Shown: positions 11,479-23,700 of the stretch, piece after piece
Layout: every line of letters begins with the position of its first letter
How positions within the stretch are numbered: position 1 is the stretch's first letter
Source of the DNA: Nilaparvata lugens
Lineage: Eukaryota > Arthropoda > Insecta > Hemiptera > Delphacidae
Length of the DNA stretch: 64,000 nucleotides
Direction: 5' to 3'
NCBI RefSeq assembly: GCF_014356525.2
Contig: NC_052506.1
Coordinates: 20,239,916 to 20,303,915, forward strand
Notes under the pieces: model-generated
Told to the model about the DNA's origin: nothing
Databases searched by the model: none
Seen by the model: the letters and a program-made list of their open reading frames with translations, nothing else
Position numbers and translations under genes: made by a program

Positions 11479-13070
11479 ATGACACTCAAAATAATAAGAA
11501 CTTCAAGAGATCAACCAGGAATCATGTATGAAGGGTTTCGTTTTAGTAGACCTGTTAAGCAGAAGACGGGTGTTATAGTGTGCGGTGTACTAATAAGCTT
11601 TGTTCATCCACTATCAAAACAGACTCGCTCAAGTCGACTGTTGTCGGAGAACCGAGTGTTCATAATCATAAAACAAAGTCGGCGGGACAAAAAACATCAG
11701 AGCAAAATGAAGCAGAGGAGGCTGATTGTGATGCAGCGGGTGATTCATCATTTGGTGGGTCACCGCAAAAAACACCTGATGATGAGACGCCATCCCTAAC
11801 AAGCTTGCTCTCTCCCTATGTTACACTCACGCCCGATCCACCTAAATATAAATCCATATCCGAAGAAAATAATTATCTTAGACAGAGAGTAGCTGAATTG
11901 GAGTTCATGAAAAATGCACTAACAGATAGAGCAGTTGTCTTGGAACAAAAATTGATTGATTTAGAAACTGAATCACCTGCACATACATCGGAAGCGGTTT
12001 CATCCCTAAGGGAGATGAGACATGAACAGTCTGTCGATGTAATTGAGCATGCAAGGGATCTCGATTCGAGATTGAAAGCTTGTGAAATGGATAAAGAGAG
12101 CGAGATTGAACACTATAAATCGTTGATGGATGAGTTGAAAAGGCAAATGAGGGAGGAAAGGAAGAGAGAAAATCAAACTTTTGAGCAGAGATTAAGCGAG
12201 ATGAGGACTACAATTGAGGTTTTAGAAGCCGATAACAGTTGTCTTCGAGCTAAATATAAGACAATCCAGTTAAATTACGAAGAATTGAACAATTTTTACT
12301 CGCCAGGTCAAACAATTGCAAATGAATCTCTGAGCGGCGGAATTGTGCATACGGAAAACTCATTCAGTATTTTAAATCAGTTGGAAGAACCTAGTGAACC
12401 AGTCATAAATAAGATAGCGAAAAAGATTGAGGAGAAAAATCATGTTGCAAGAAAAATTGCAAACAAAAAGAGAGTAAATTATAAGAAAAGAGTCCTAGTA
12501 ATGTCAGACAGTCATGGAAGAGATATAGGATGGAATTTGAATGATGAAGTGAAATGTGAAGGCTATGAGGCAACTGTCTTTTCTAGACCTGGATGCTCCT
12601 TTAATACGGTAATTCATGATATTGACGATTTTACTAAGGATTTCACAAAGGACGACACTGTGATTATTTTAGCAGGGACAAACGATGTAGTTGACAGAGT
12701 GGATCAGCCCACTAACCTGAATTTTGACTCAATAAAGAGAATAGCTGAGAAAACAAATGTGGCTATATCAACGATTCCGTTAAGGTATGACAGACCTCTA
12801 ATGAATGTAAATGTGAGTAGATTAAACACATGGATGTTTGAGGAGTTTAAGTTAATGAGTGATAATAAAATTGGCATGATTGATCTGAATGAGCTAGACA
12901 TCACAGATTACACTCGCCATGGCTTGCATTTCAACAAGCACAAGGGCAAACCCAAACTCATTCAACTCATAAAAAAATATTTAATAGGCAACAGAAAAGC
13001 ACTGAGACTTTATAGTAAAGGAATCCGAATTTTCAACAAAGAGCTGTTCCAGTATTCCAATTTTAAATGA
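11479..13070 (+). CDS. LINE ORF1: FLYWCH zinc finger, coiled coil and SGNH hydrolase-like domain
   Basis: The ATG is at 11479. Residues about 10-65 form a FLYWCH-type zinc finger. The opening is GIMYEGFRFSRPVKQKTG, then a W-R-C position, C-x4-C and finally H-N-H. The frame breaks by one base near 11580, exactly at the W-R-C position. The remaining frame (11580-13070) gives a strongly charged coiled coil, about residues 120-260. An SGNH/GDSL-like domain follows, with blocks MSDSHGRD (Ser nucleophile), RPGCSFN, LAGTNDVV (G-x-N-D) and a late HGLHFNKHGK-like D..H box. Esterase ORF1 proteins are known in CR1/L2-type LINEs and are thought to act as RNA or membrane-associated chaperones. Pairing with FLYWCH is the unusual feature. 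The stop is TGA at 13068-13070. Confidence 0.85.
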
Positions 13071-13132
13071 TATTTCTGGAAATTATTTTTTAGATACTCT
13101 GGACCTTTAACTGAATCAAATATTACAGGAGT

Positions 13133-16020
13133 ATGCACTATCATACATCAGAACATTCAATATATGAGTATAAAGTGGACAGAATAAATGTATTTCTAAG
13201 AGCTGAAAAGCCAGATGTAGTAGTTTTTACTGAACATGGTCTCAAAGAATCTGAAATAACGCAATTAAGCTTTGAAGGCTATAGCATAAGTGCAAGTTAT
13301 TGTAGATCTTTACACAGGAGTGGCGGCGTTTGTATCTTGGTAAAGAAACACATTAAAGTTCAGAAACTCTCATTCTTGAATCAATTCTCCACTGAAATGA
13401 ATTTAGAAATCACTGCTGTAGAAATAGGAAAAGGAAAAGGGAAAATTGCTGTTGCTGGAGTATATAGATCGCCCAGTGGAGATTGGAATGATTTCCATGA
13501 CAAAATGGACACAATTTTGCAAATCCTAACACCAAAGTTTAATAGGATAGTAATTGCAGGTGATTTTAATGTTGATCTCCATGTGAAAAACCCTTTAAGT
13601 GATGCTTTCAGAGACCTTTTTGCTGAAAACGACCTGATAATAAAAGTTAGTGAATTTACCAGAATCACAAGAGACTCTCAGACTATAATAGATAATATTA
13701 TTACAAATATAGAGGATGGTTTTGTTGCAGTAAAAAATTCTGAATTATCTGACCACACTTTTCAATCTATTAAAATGCGGGGCGTTCATTTTGTATCTCC
13801 GGATAAGAGAGTTATCTCAAAAAATTCGAGAGATGTAAGTGATTGTAACTTGGTTTGTCTAAATATGCATTTATCAAAACAAAAGTGGCAGGAAGTTTAT
13901 AATGGAAATGATCTCAACAAAAAGTATTCAAATTTTGTAGAAACTCTAAATTACCTTTATAATGTCTGTTGTCCAATTAAAAAAGTTATAATAAGTGGAG
14001 GAAATATCAAGAATAAATGGATTAATGATGAGCTCTTGCAGTTGCGAGATAATGTACGAGCTGCCTCTAGACGCTTCACACAAAGTAGAGACCGTGCACA
14101 CCAACAAGAGTATATTAGATTGAAGAAGTTTTATGCAAATGAAATTGGAAAGGCTAAGCGTAAATTTACAGCAGATTCTTTACGGAAGTCCAACAATTTG
14201 AATCTTTCTGTCTGGAGGGTGATAAATGAAGAGAGGGGTGTGTTGAAACGGAGGAATGAGAACTGTTATATAGACGAAGTTGTAACAGAAGAGGGAACGG
14301 TTTTGAGAGGAGGCTTTGAGGTTTCCAACTATTTTAATACATTTTTTCAGGAGGCTGGCATAAAGAATAATGTCTCTGTACAATTAAATGACAACATTTT
14401 CTCTGACTCCTATGATGACAGAACAATTATTGTGAATAAATTCATAGCTGCTCCTTTTACAAGAGAGGAGATGGATAAGATATTAAATAGTCTAAAAGGT
14501 AAAAAGTCAACTGGTCTGGATGGGATATCCACTATGGTGTTGAAGTCTTGTAAAGAATATTTATTAGATCCACTCACCCATTTGGTAAATGAATCTTTGA
14601 AGTACGGTGTATTCCCTGATAAATTAAAAGAGTCAAAAGTAGTACCCATTCACAAAGGCGGTGAGGGAAACGTTGCAAATAATTTCAGACCTATTACTCT
14701 TGGGAATTCTATTGGTAAGGTTTTTGAGAAGTGTATGATGTTTCGCTTTGTTGAACATCTTGCTGAAAATCAAATTCTGGCCAAGGAGCAGCATGGGTTT
14801 CAGAAAGAAAGATCCACAAAGACGGCAATTGTATCCATTTTTGAGGATATAATTGATATGATGGATAAGGGTGAGAAAGCTGTTGGAATTTTTCTGGATC
14901 TAAGCAAAGCTTTCGATTGCGTTGATCATTCAATTTTGTTAAGGAAGCTGGAGTTGGTGGGTGTGAGAGATGTTGAACTGGAATGGTTCAGGTCCTATCT
15001 CCTGGATAGGTCTCAGTGTGTGGAAATAACAAGGGAAATGAAAGGGAAGATAATTCATTACTTATCGGATAGAGTATCAGTGAAGGCTGGTGTACCACAG
15101 GGCTCTATACTTGGTCCTTTGTTGTTTTTGCTATATGTAAATGATGTGCCAAAAGTTATATCCCAGGGTAGAGTTTTAATGTATGCCGATGACACATCAT
15201 ACATTTGCAGCTCTCAGGATGCAAGTGTGTTAGAAATAGAATCTTTCTTGAACATTAATGCCATAGCCCAGTACCTCTCTCAACTCAAATTAGGAATTAA
15301 TGAATCAAAATCCCATTTTTTACTATTTAAACATAGAAATAATTCCAGGCCAGATCAACTTATTAATGTACAGATAAATGAAAAAAATGTTAACCAGCCT
15401 CATTTCGTGAAATTCCTAGGGGTTGCTCTGGATCAGCATCTCTCTTGGGATTTCTATACTGATCAGCTCTGTGGGAGGATTGCATCTGGAGTCTTTGCAC
15501 TCCGACAAATAAGAAGATTGAATGATACCAAACTCACAATGGCAGTCTACCACTCACTCATAATGTCACACATCCGCTATGCCATTATTGTGTGGGGTGG
15601 GTCGTGCCAGAATTTGGAGAGGGTTTCAAGCTCCAAAAAAAAGCTGTTAGAGCGATCAAAGGTATTATGCCTTTAGAGTCCTGTAGGAACCACTTTAAAG
15701 AATTAGGCATACTAACCGTTCCCTCTATTTATATCTATGAGGTGATTATGCATGTTAGAAGACAGACAATGACTAGAAATGCTGATTCGCATGGATACAA
15801 TACTAGAAATAGAGGAGACTATGCTTCACTGTATCACAGAACAGCTCTTTTTGAGAAGAAACCTACATATATGGGCCTTAAATTTATTAGAAAGCTTCCT
15901 ACTCACTTGAAAAATTGTGAAGATGTCAATGTTTTTGAGAAGGATTTAAAAAGTTTTTTGATGCTTGGAGTATTCTATACCACAGAAGAGTTTGTGTGTA
16001 GAGAGGGTTCCTTTGTGTGA
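13133..16020 (+). CDS. LINE ORF2: APE-like endonuclease and reverse transcriptase
   Basis: The protein contains an endonuclease (FTEHGL, GVYRSPSGDW, AGDFNVDL, ELSDHT), then a reverse transcriptase with NNFRPITLGNS, LDLSKAFDCVDH, GVPQGSILGPLLF and the catalytic YADDT. Last comes a C-terminal region with CRNHFKELGILTVPSIYIYE and HGYNTRNR. Two one-base frame breaks are visible. One is near 13172: the conserved endonuclease start HQNIQYMSIK lies in the neighbouring frame. The other is near 15640, before FKLQKKAVRAIKG. The first ATG of the main frame (13133) is therefore probably not the natural start. Homologous coding begins upstream, in the ORF1 frame, between 13071 and 13172. Confidence 0.88.
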
Positions 16021-16127
16021 TTTTTTTTCTTCTTTTTATGTAATACTGTATGTATTATAAATTTTTGACAATTCCTATACTCTGATTAGAGTCTCTGGGA
16101 AGCTTTAAAAACAAACAAACAAACAAC
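16021..16127 (+). other. LINE 3' UTR and (AAAC)n tail
   Basis: A short T-rich leader is followed by CTCTGATTAGAGTCTCTGGG and a tail of AAAC repeats. The tail meets the right direct repeat at AAGTTCT, a word also present at the left edge of the left copy (8784-8790). Confidence 0.7.
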
Positions 16128-17390
16128 AAGTTCTATATTAAGTCAGTTTTTAAATATTGAAAGTTCGATATATTTCTCGAATAAGTTAAAAACACATTGG
16201 GAAGTAAGTTTTAGGAGTGATCAACACAATTTCAACACCATAAGCAAACATAGACCCGTGGAAATACAGTAGTTGACCTACCATGTTCGAGATCGATTCA
16301 AATCAAATAAAAGTCACCTGAATGTTAGTGAGACTGTTCAACAGGCTTCCAGCACCTGTAAGCTCTCTCCAAAAGATAAGTATGCCAATCACCCCTCTTG
16401 GCGAAAACCATCTTATAACTGTCAAGATATTTCACATTCCTGTATAATATGAGAAGAGGCACAACACAAACCAAAATACTGTGGTTTACTGGAAAGAGAT
16501 CATATATTTATTTACATTCATACATTGAATAATACATTTTTCTACAACTGCGCGTGAAAATAGTTATTTGTGCAACTAGTGCGCAAAGTGACAGTTTGCT
16601 GCACCGAAAGAAACGTTTACGCCCGAGCCGTAGGCAAGGGCGGAATGGTTTCTTGAGTGCAGCAGAGGAACTTTGCGCACGTATTTCACATTAAATTTTT
16701 CCTACAGTTGAATATGGAAAGTGGGTAATTTAGGTAAAATTCCCTGAAATCCATCAAATGTTCTTCTGTGTAATTTTATTATTAATAAAACCCTTAATTT
16801 ATTTAAAATTGAATAATAATAGTTGAATTATAATGATTAGTAATTCAATTGAAAATTTATATGACTGCTTGAAGGGGGTTTATCTTATGTAAGCATTGAA
16901 ATGACTATAATCAAGGCACATAATGGCAAGGCAACGCTGTTCTCCACTGCCATTATAACGTGGGCCTCACTATGAGTATTACCAACTTAATTTTCATTTT
17001 CCTGCACTGGTGCTCCATATAACGTAATAACTATTTTGTGTTGTCATGCTGCAAATCTGGAGTACGCAAAGTACTCACTTTGCGCAGTAGTGCGGAAAAG
17101 TGATTCTTTGCGTGCGCAAAGTGATTCTTTGCGGCCTGCAATCAGTGCAGAAATGGTCACTTTTCAAGGTATCTGTAGGAAAAAGAATTTACATACTCAA
17201 TTCTCCTCGTAAAACAGCCTCAGATATTTCTGAGGAGAATCTACTTTTTCGCTCGCTAACCATCTGCGCATGCGCAGTAGATTTACTTCAGACTCGCTAA
17301 TCATTTGCGCATGCGCAGAAGAGTTTCTTTACGCTCGCTAATCAGCTGATGATAAGCAGCTCGCCAAAAGTAGGTCAGATCTTAACCTAA
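16128..17390 (+). repeat. 1.24-kb direct repeat, right copy
   Basis: It matches 8784-10024 from AAGTTCT to ATCTTAACCTAA. The extra 21 bases near 17113 are a tandem duplication of the local word TGCGCAAAGTGATTCTT. It begins exactly where the LINE tail ends and ends at the start of unique sequence. Confidence 0.9.
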
Positions 17391-17738
17391 AAATTCGGTA
17401 ATTGTACCGGTTCTGCACTCTACAGCCATGATTCGTGAAGACGAATCCGAAAATTTCGAATTTTTTCCAAGTGTTTTTTAATCTAACTATGTCGTTTGTT
17501 TCCTGTTTAAATTAGTATTATAAAACTATAAAGTGTTTTCTGTTATGTGCTACAATTTAATAATATAATATATAACATTAATTGAATAAAATTATTAATA
17601 CATAAAAAATAAATATTAATATTGCACTCTTATGATATAAGTTACCGTGAACTTACTTCAAAAAATTGAAGTATCTTCAATAACTTGATAATCAATATCA
17701 ATTTTGTGAAGAACGAGAGAGAAATAGTTTGGATATTT
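17391..17738. other. 3' flank of UVSSA
   Basis: AT-rich sequence just downstream (minus-strand sense) of the UVSSA stop. A variant poly(A) signal ATTAAA in minus sense lies near 17549-17554. No canonical AATAAA is seen nearby, so the transcript end is not fixed. Confidence 0.4.
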
Positions 17739-20700
17739 TCACTCGTACATATAGTTGAATTGGTCGCCAAATTTGTCCCTGTAGCGACGTCTGTCAATGC
17801 TGTCTAGTCTGTTGGCAACTCTTTTCATGCTTGCTCTGAAATAGTAAATTGAGATTTATGAAGGGTAGGTGAAGCAATAGCATTGCAAACTACTAAATTA
17901 TTTTGGAAAAGAGATCAAAATAATATACTGTATGATTGAAGATTCAGAACTTCAAGTAGAATTATTGAAGTGTAACAGTCTTCTACCCTATGACGATTTT
18001 TAAATTCAATAAATAAATTCATGATGTACTAGTTTCTGTTCATCACGGAGGAATGATTGTCAAGCCCCAATATAGTAAAAATTTCAACTAGACATAGCTC
18101 GCAATTTATTGAATTTCAATATTTTCCAGTTTTCTAATAATGAAATTATGTGTCGATAAATGTACCAATTTATCGCTCGAAATTTATTGAATTTCAATAT
18201 TTTACAGTTTTCTAATAATGAAATTTAGGTGTCGATAAATGTATCAAGTTAATACTGAATGAATTCACAGTGACTAGACCAGTAATGAAACTACTGCTCG
18301 TTTTTTGAACCCAACAAGCACAGTATACACTATTATTATATTTATTCATTATTCATTGAATAAATTAATTAGAAACATTGCCAAAACAGTGAAATCATAG
18401 CTTCGAAAACCTGACATGGATAAACAAGTAAAAATGTATCTATTAAGCCTTCTGTACAATCTCGTAAGGGACCATAGTGGCATCCACTAGTAGCCGCAGA
18501 AGCCTCTACACAGCGACATTCGCAGCGTCCAAACTCCTTATCACAGGGACAATAGACGGATTTTCAGTAGCCGCCACTAATAACCAGTGGACGTCACAAT
18601 TGTCCCTCTGTGCTAGAGGCTTTTGCACATGCTATCTCTTACTCAATATTATAGAGTTGTAATTCCACTAGCTACAAACTGAAGAATTCATTAAAGATTC
18701 AGTTTAAGACTTAGCTGAAAATACAATCAGTATGTAGCTATGAACAAAATGTATCTGAATCTGGCAACTTACTTATCAAAGATCTTTTTATTCAGTCTAT
18801 TTGTTGTTGTGTCCAATGATTTTTTTATGTCAGTGAGATTAGGATATTTCTTCTTCTTTTGTTTCCCTTTTTTATCGGGCATTTTAAGATCAATTCCAGT
18901 TTCCGCCTGGAAAAACAATTAATGTAAAATTAACAATAAAATTCACATTTAAATTGAGATATTTTCTCAACCATTCAAAGATTACTGTATTAGTAAATAA
19001 CATATTTTATTTCAGAATCAAGTTAGTTTATAAAAACCATTCTCTCAACATGACGTGAACGACATTTAAATGTTGAAAATGGAACCCACTGCAAATGAGG
19101 CTCACTGCAAATAAATATGTCACATATCACACAAATATTGAATTTTCAAGGAGACAGTTGATCTATATAAAGCACTAAGATAGTATACCTTATTCCGGAC
19201 CACTTCCTCATAGACTTCAAGATTAGTATACAAACTAAAATAGAAATAAAAAACTGGACCTACGGTAACTTTTTCTTCCATATCGACGTATGAGGCTCGA
19301 GATTTTTGCTCAAACAACTGATTGCAAGGCCATTACAAATTTTGCTCATATTTTTTCTCTCTTTTTTCCTACCTTCTTCTCCATTTCTTCCCTTTTCCGC
19401 TCCTCTTCACTTTTCCTTACTTTTATACCCTCTACATGGGAAACCATAGTTGGCTAGGTATTTTTCCTCCTTTCTTTCTTTTCAGCACACCCCACCATGA
19501 AGCCTGTTTTTTTTTGTATTCTATTAGAAATTTAGTTTTTTTATGGTTATGTTTTGTATTTTGATTTCTTTCAAGTATATTGTGTTGAATTGAAGAGATA
19601 GTAAAAAGAGATAGTTAAAAGAGATAGTATCTCTTTTACAATAATAATTTGACAGTAGGTTTCATTGGGGATCCTATTTGAAATGAAAAATTGCTCTTCA
19701 GAAATTACTCTGTCGCTTCAACATCTTTGACCCTCATATAAATGCAAATTCATTTTTTTAAATGAGAAGGTGGCCATGTGATACATGATTTCGATACAGA
19801 GTTCCAAGAGAAAATGGATGGCGAGAACCGCACATTGATATACAATCTGAATCATTTTGTTGATGTAAAAGTTGTAAATTATTATGTATATTAACCAGCT
19901 GAAATTATGTGTCAGCGCGTGTGATAGCTCCCAAATAGCCTCAGCTGATGTTATGAATGAATGGAAAAACTGAAGTAATTGCATGCAATGAATTCTTCAG
20001 CTGACTATCATAACAATTTTTTTTTATTCAATTTCAATGTTATTTTTATATCCTGAAAAGGACGTAGGAGTGAGTCAATTCCGTTGTCCAAGTGACCTGT
20101 AAAAAGGTTCGAAGGATACGTGTTCAAAATTTGAAGCTGATTGATAAAATCTTTCTAAAGCTATTGTAGAATAAACAAAACAGACGGACATCGACTTTGG
20201 CCTTCAGTAAGTCAAAAGTGAGAACTCGCTGACGCTCGTTCAATAACTGTTTCATTCTATTTCAACATCGTGCAAATCAACAAAATTATTGGATTAGAAT
20301 ACAATAGTAGTGATTAATGTCACCTTCTCTGTTTGACACTCACTTTGATTGCTTCTAAAAGGGCTGGTTCTTGCCAATCTGGAGGTTTTTCTGCGTTCTG
20401 CTTCTCTTCCTTGATTCTCTGCCTCAGCTCATCCTCAGCATTCACACATTTCCCAAGCTCATCACGCGGGACAATGGGTCCATGGAATGGGCACTGCAAA
20501 TGGAAAATAGTCAACTTCATTAGACTCTTGAATAGAAACACTTGCAAGTGACAAAACCAATCCTCAAGTATTAATTGAATGCTCAATTATTATTCAATAT
20601 GGATATGGACTACAATATAACTTTCATAAGGATTCTCAAGGTTTAGGAATTGTGAGATCGAAGAGTTGGTTGAGAAAAGGACGAAAAATAGAAATTGCTG

Positions 20701-23700
20701 ACATATGATAAGAGAGTATTCTTAAGACACTGAAAATCGGCTCATTCTTCAAGTAATATTGTTATAACATGATGGTTATTTATTATTAAAACGGGCCATT
20801 CACTATCCGAATGTTGGACCGGTAGTAAGACCTCTAGACTGATCTTTCACAACTCACGCTCCAACTGGTGTTCCAAAAAATAGCCCAACATCCCACTCAC
20901 GTTCCAACTCGACTCTGACTCATCGGCTGACCTTGAGTTGTCGGATGTGTTGAACCTACAGTTGAACCAACTCGTCCAGCTGGACGTCTAACATTCGACC
21001 CAACATCAACAACCCCATTCACAGTCCAAAGTCAAATGTGTTAGACAAGAAATCGGATAGTGAATGACTATAGTTAATAGAATAAAATTTATAGAAAAGT
21101 AACAACAAACGAAAAAACAGGAAGATGCAGAATACTCGAATAGATAATACAAATATGCATTATCAAATGCAATCATTATAGAACAACATTCTCTGTTAGA
21201 GCACTAGAAAAACGACACATTCGTAGGTGTAAAGTTCTTGGATTTTGCCTGAGCTCAAACATTACTAGTCCAGTCAATATGGACATAAAAAAGGGGGTGT
21301 GCTTGCAATTTATATTGTAGTTCTGATTTTTTAATATATTATTTGGGTACATGAGAGATGTCCAGACCCAATTTCTTCATGCGAAATTTCCTTGTGCTAG
21401 ATAGAGGGTGGCCAAAAAACCTCGTATTTTTGATTAAATTTTCAGTTTTCAGCTATTTCTGCCAAATCCAGTAATTATACAGAAAAATTTGCTCTTGCCT
21501 TTTTTTATGAAATTCTGAATAAAATGAGATCATTTGGAACTCTCTGTCTCCAATGAGTAAATTTGGCCAAAATGACCAATTTTTGTGTATTGGAATATGG
21601 GCTTAAGTACACTCAACAATAAATTTTCCATTTTTCAACCGAATTTGACTTATGATGCATGATTTTGGACCGCCTTGACGAGCCGAGAAGAATAAAGTGT
21701 AGTACGATGAAATCTGAGCATTGTGTCAAAAGTGTTTGAAATTTTGATCCTTGAGGTGTCCTTAAGCGCGCCTCTCCACTAGGAAAAAATGAAATGAAGT
21801 GCATGTAACGAGTGATTCTCATAGAACATAATCTTATGAACTTATGTCATTGTGCGAAATATCAATGTGAGGACAATGTAGTTGGTGATGATGGTTGAAG
21901 CTGAAAATTAGGTGTTTTCACAATACAAGGAGCATTGTTGTCAGGTGTAACTGGAAATCTATATGATATAGAGCGCTCTACCTGATCTCAGATTGTAGAG
22001 CACAAAAATACGCCCAGAGGGATTTTGAATTATACATCTGAATGGTAAAAATCGGAAGATATTGTTGATCAAAAACTAAAATTCATCAAAATTGATTTTT
22101 CTTCAAATTTCACTTATTTTTGAAAAATCATAACTCAGTTCTCATTGGAGATATAGAGTTCCGAATGATCTCATTTTATTCAGAATTTTATAATCTAAAA
22201 AAAGGCGAGAGAAGATTTTTCTGTCCGATTACGAGATTTGGCAGAAATAGCTGAAAACTGGAAAATGAGCCGAAAATACGAGGTTTTTGAGCCACCTTGT
22301 ATAATAGCACATGGAAATTTTGCATGAAGAAATTGGTTCTGGACATCTCTCTTGTACCCAAATAATATATTGAAGAATCAGAACTACATATAAATTGCAT
22401 GCACCAATGTATATAGTGACTGGACTACAATAACTCTAGCCTTCATCAATAAGTGATCAACAAAGTAATATTGTATAGAAGATGATTTATTACACCATAA
22501 AACTATCAAAATATTTTATAAAGGCTGACTTATTTGATTAACATACATCTTTTGTGAACTTTCCATTCATTTCAATAGGGCAACATTAAAAGCTCTATTA
22601 CTGTCGCTGGTCCACAGTATATTATTGTATAAAATTATGATTTATTACACCAATAGGTTCGGTAAAGTTTATGATTGATTGCTAGAGTTGGGTGAGAAAG
22701 AATTTGAACAATGCATGTATTGCTTGCCACCTTGAGGTTAGTAGCCTAGAAGATATAAAATGAAAAGAATATATTTCAAAAAAGGAAATAAACTCAGTAA
22801 AGAAAACTACAGACCCATCTCATTATTACCAGTCATGTCAAAACTATTTGAAAAAATTATAAAAACTAGATTACTTTCATTCCTCAATAGCTGCAACTTT
22901 TTTTCGGCCTGCCAGTTCGGTTTCAGGGAAAATCTTTGTACATAAAATCTTTATATGATATTAGTAAAGCATTCGATACAGTTAATCATAGTCTGCTGTT
23001 CCGCAAGCTGGAGAGTGCTGGTGTAAGGGGAATTCCACTAGATTGGTTTAAGTCCTTCCTACAGGGTAGGAAACAGTATGTAAGGATCAGAAACGTTGCA
23101 AGTGAAGTATTACCCATAACTTGTGGTGTGCCGCAAGGTTCGGTTCTTGGCCCTATTCTCTCCTTAATTTTTGTAAATGATTTGTATAATGGTGAATTGA
23201 ATGGCCGGATAACTGCTTTTGCGGACGACACTGCTCTTTCATATAAAAGTAATAACCTTCAAGATTTACATCAGAAAATGCAGTCTGACTTGAACAAAAT
23301 ATCTCTATGGTTTACATGTAACAAACTTAAAATTAATGTAGCCAAAACTAATTATATGATGTTCAGTCTCTCTGGAAGTGCTGACTTGCCTGCTCCACTG
23401 CGCTTTCACTCTCCGGTTTGTTCCTATTCTAGCTGTGACTGTCCCAGTATCAGTCCAGCAAAGACTATCAAATATTGGGTCTTTCACTGGATGAAAATCT
23501 GAATTGGAGGCAACAAATTGAAACTCTAAAGAAGTCTTTAAGGTTCTATTTGATGATTTTCCATCGCATTAAATATTTGTGCGATTTTAATGTAATGAAG
23601 GAACTTTATTTTTCATTTGTACATTCCAAAATTGAATATGGAATCACATGTTGGGGAAGCTCCTATTACGCTAACCAGGATCCAATTATTAAACTTCAAA

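Larger units (their letters stand above)
10025..16127 (+). mobile_element. Near-complete non-LTR retrotransposon (LINE), about 6.1 kb
   Basis: It has a 5' UTR of about 1.45 kb, ORF1 (11479-13070), ORF2 (to 16020), a short 3' UTR, and an (AAAC)n-type tail at 16106-16127. The architecture is an esterase-type ORF1 plus an APE-like endonuclease and reverse transcriptase ORF2, which places it in the Jockey/CR1/L2 group. I cannot assign the clade without a tree. Boundaries are inferred from the flanking direct repeats. No LTRs are present: the repeats lack TG...CA ends, and the body codes no gag, protease or integrase. Confidence 0.88.

Noticed and set aside
11479..16020. A host gene for FLYWCH or SGNH proteins
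   Set aside because: The ORFs are intronless, adjacent to an RT ORF and enclosed between direct repeats with an AAAC tail; this is a retrotransposon.
8784..17390. An LTR retrotransposon with 1.24-kb LTRs
   Set aside because: The repeats do not start TG and end CA, there is no primer-binding site or polypurine tract at the inner edges, and the body encodes a non-LTR endonuclease/RT and esterase ORF1 rather than gag-protease-integrase.
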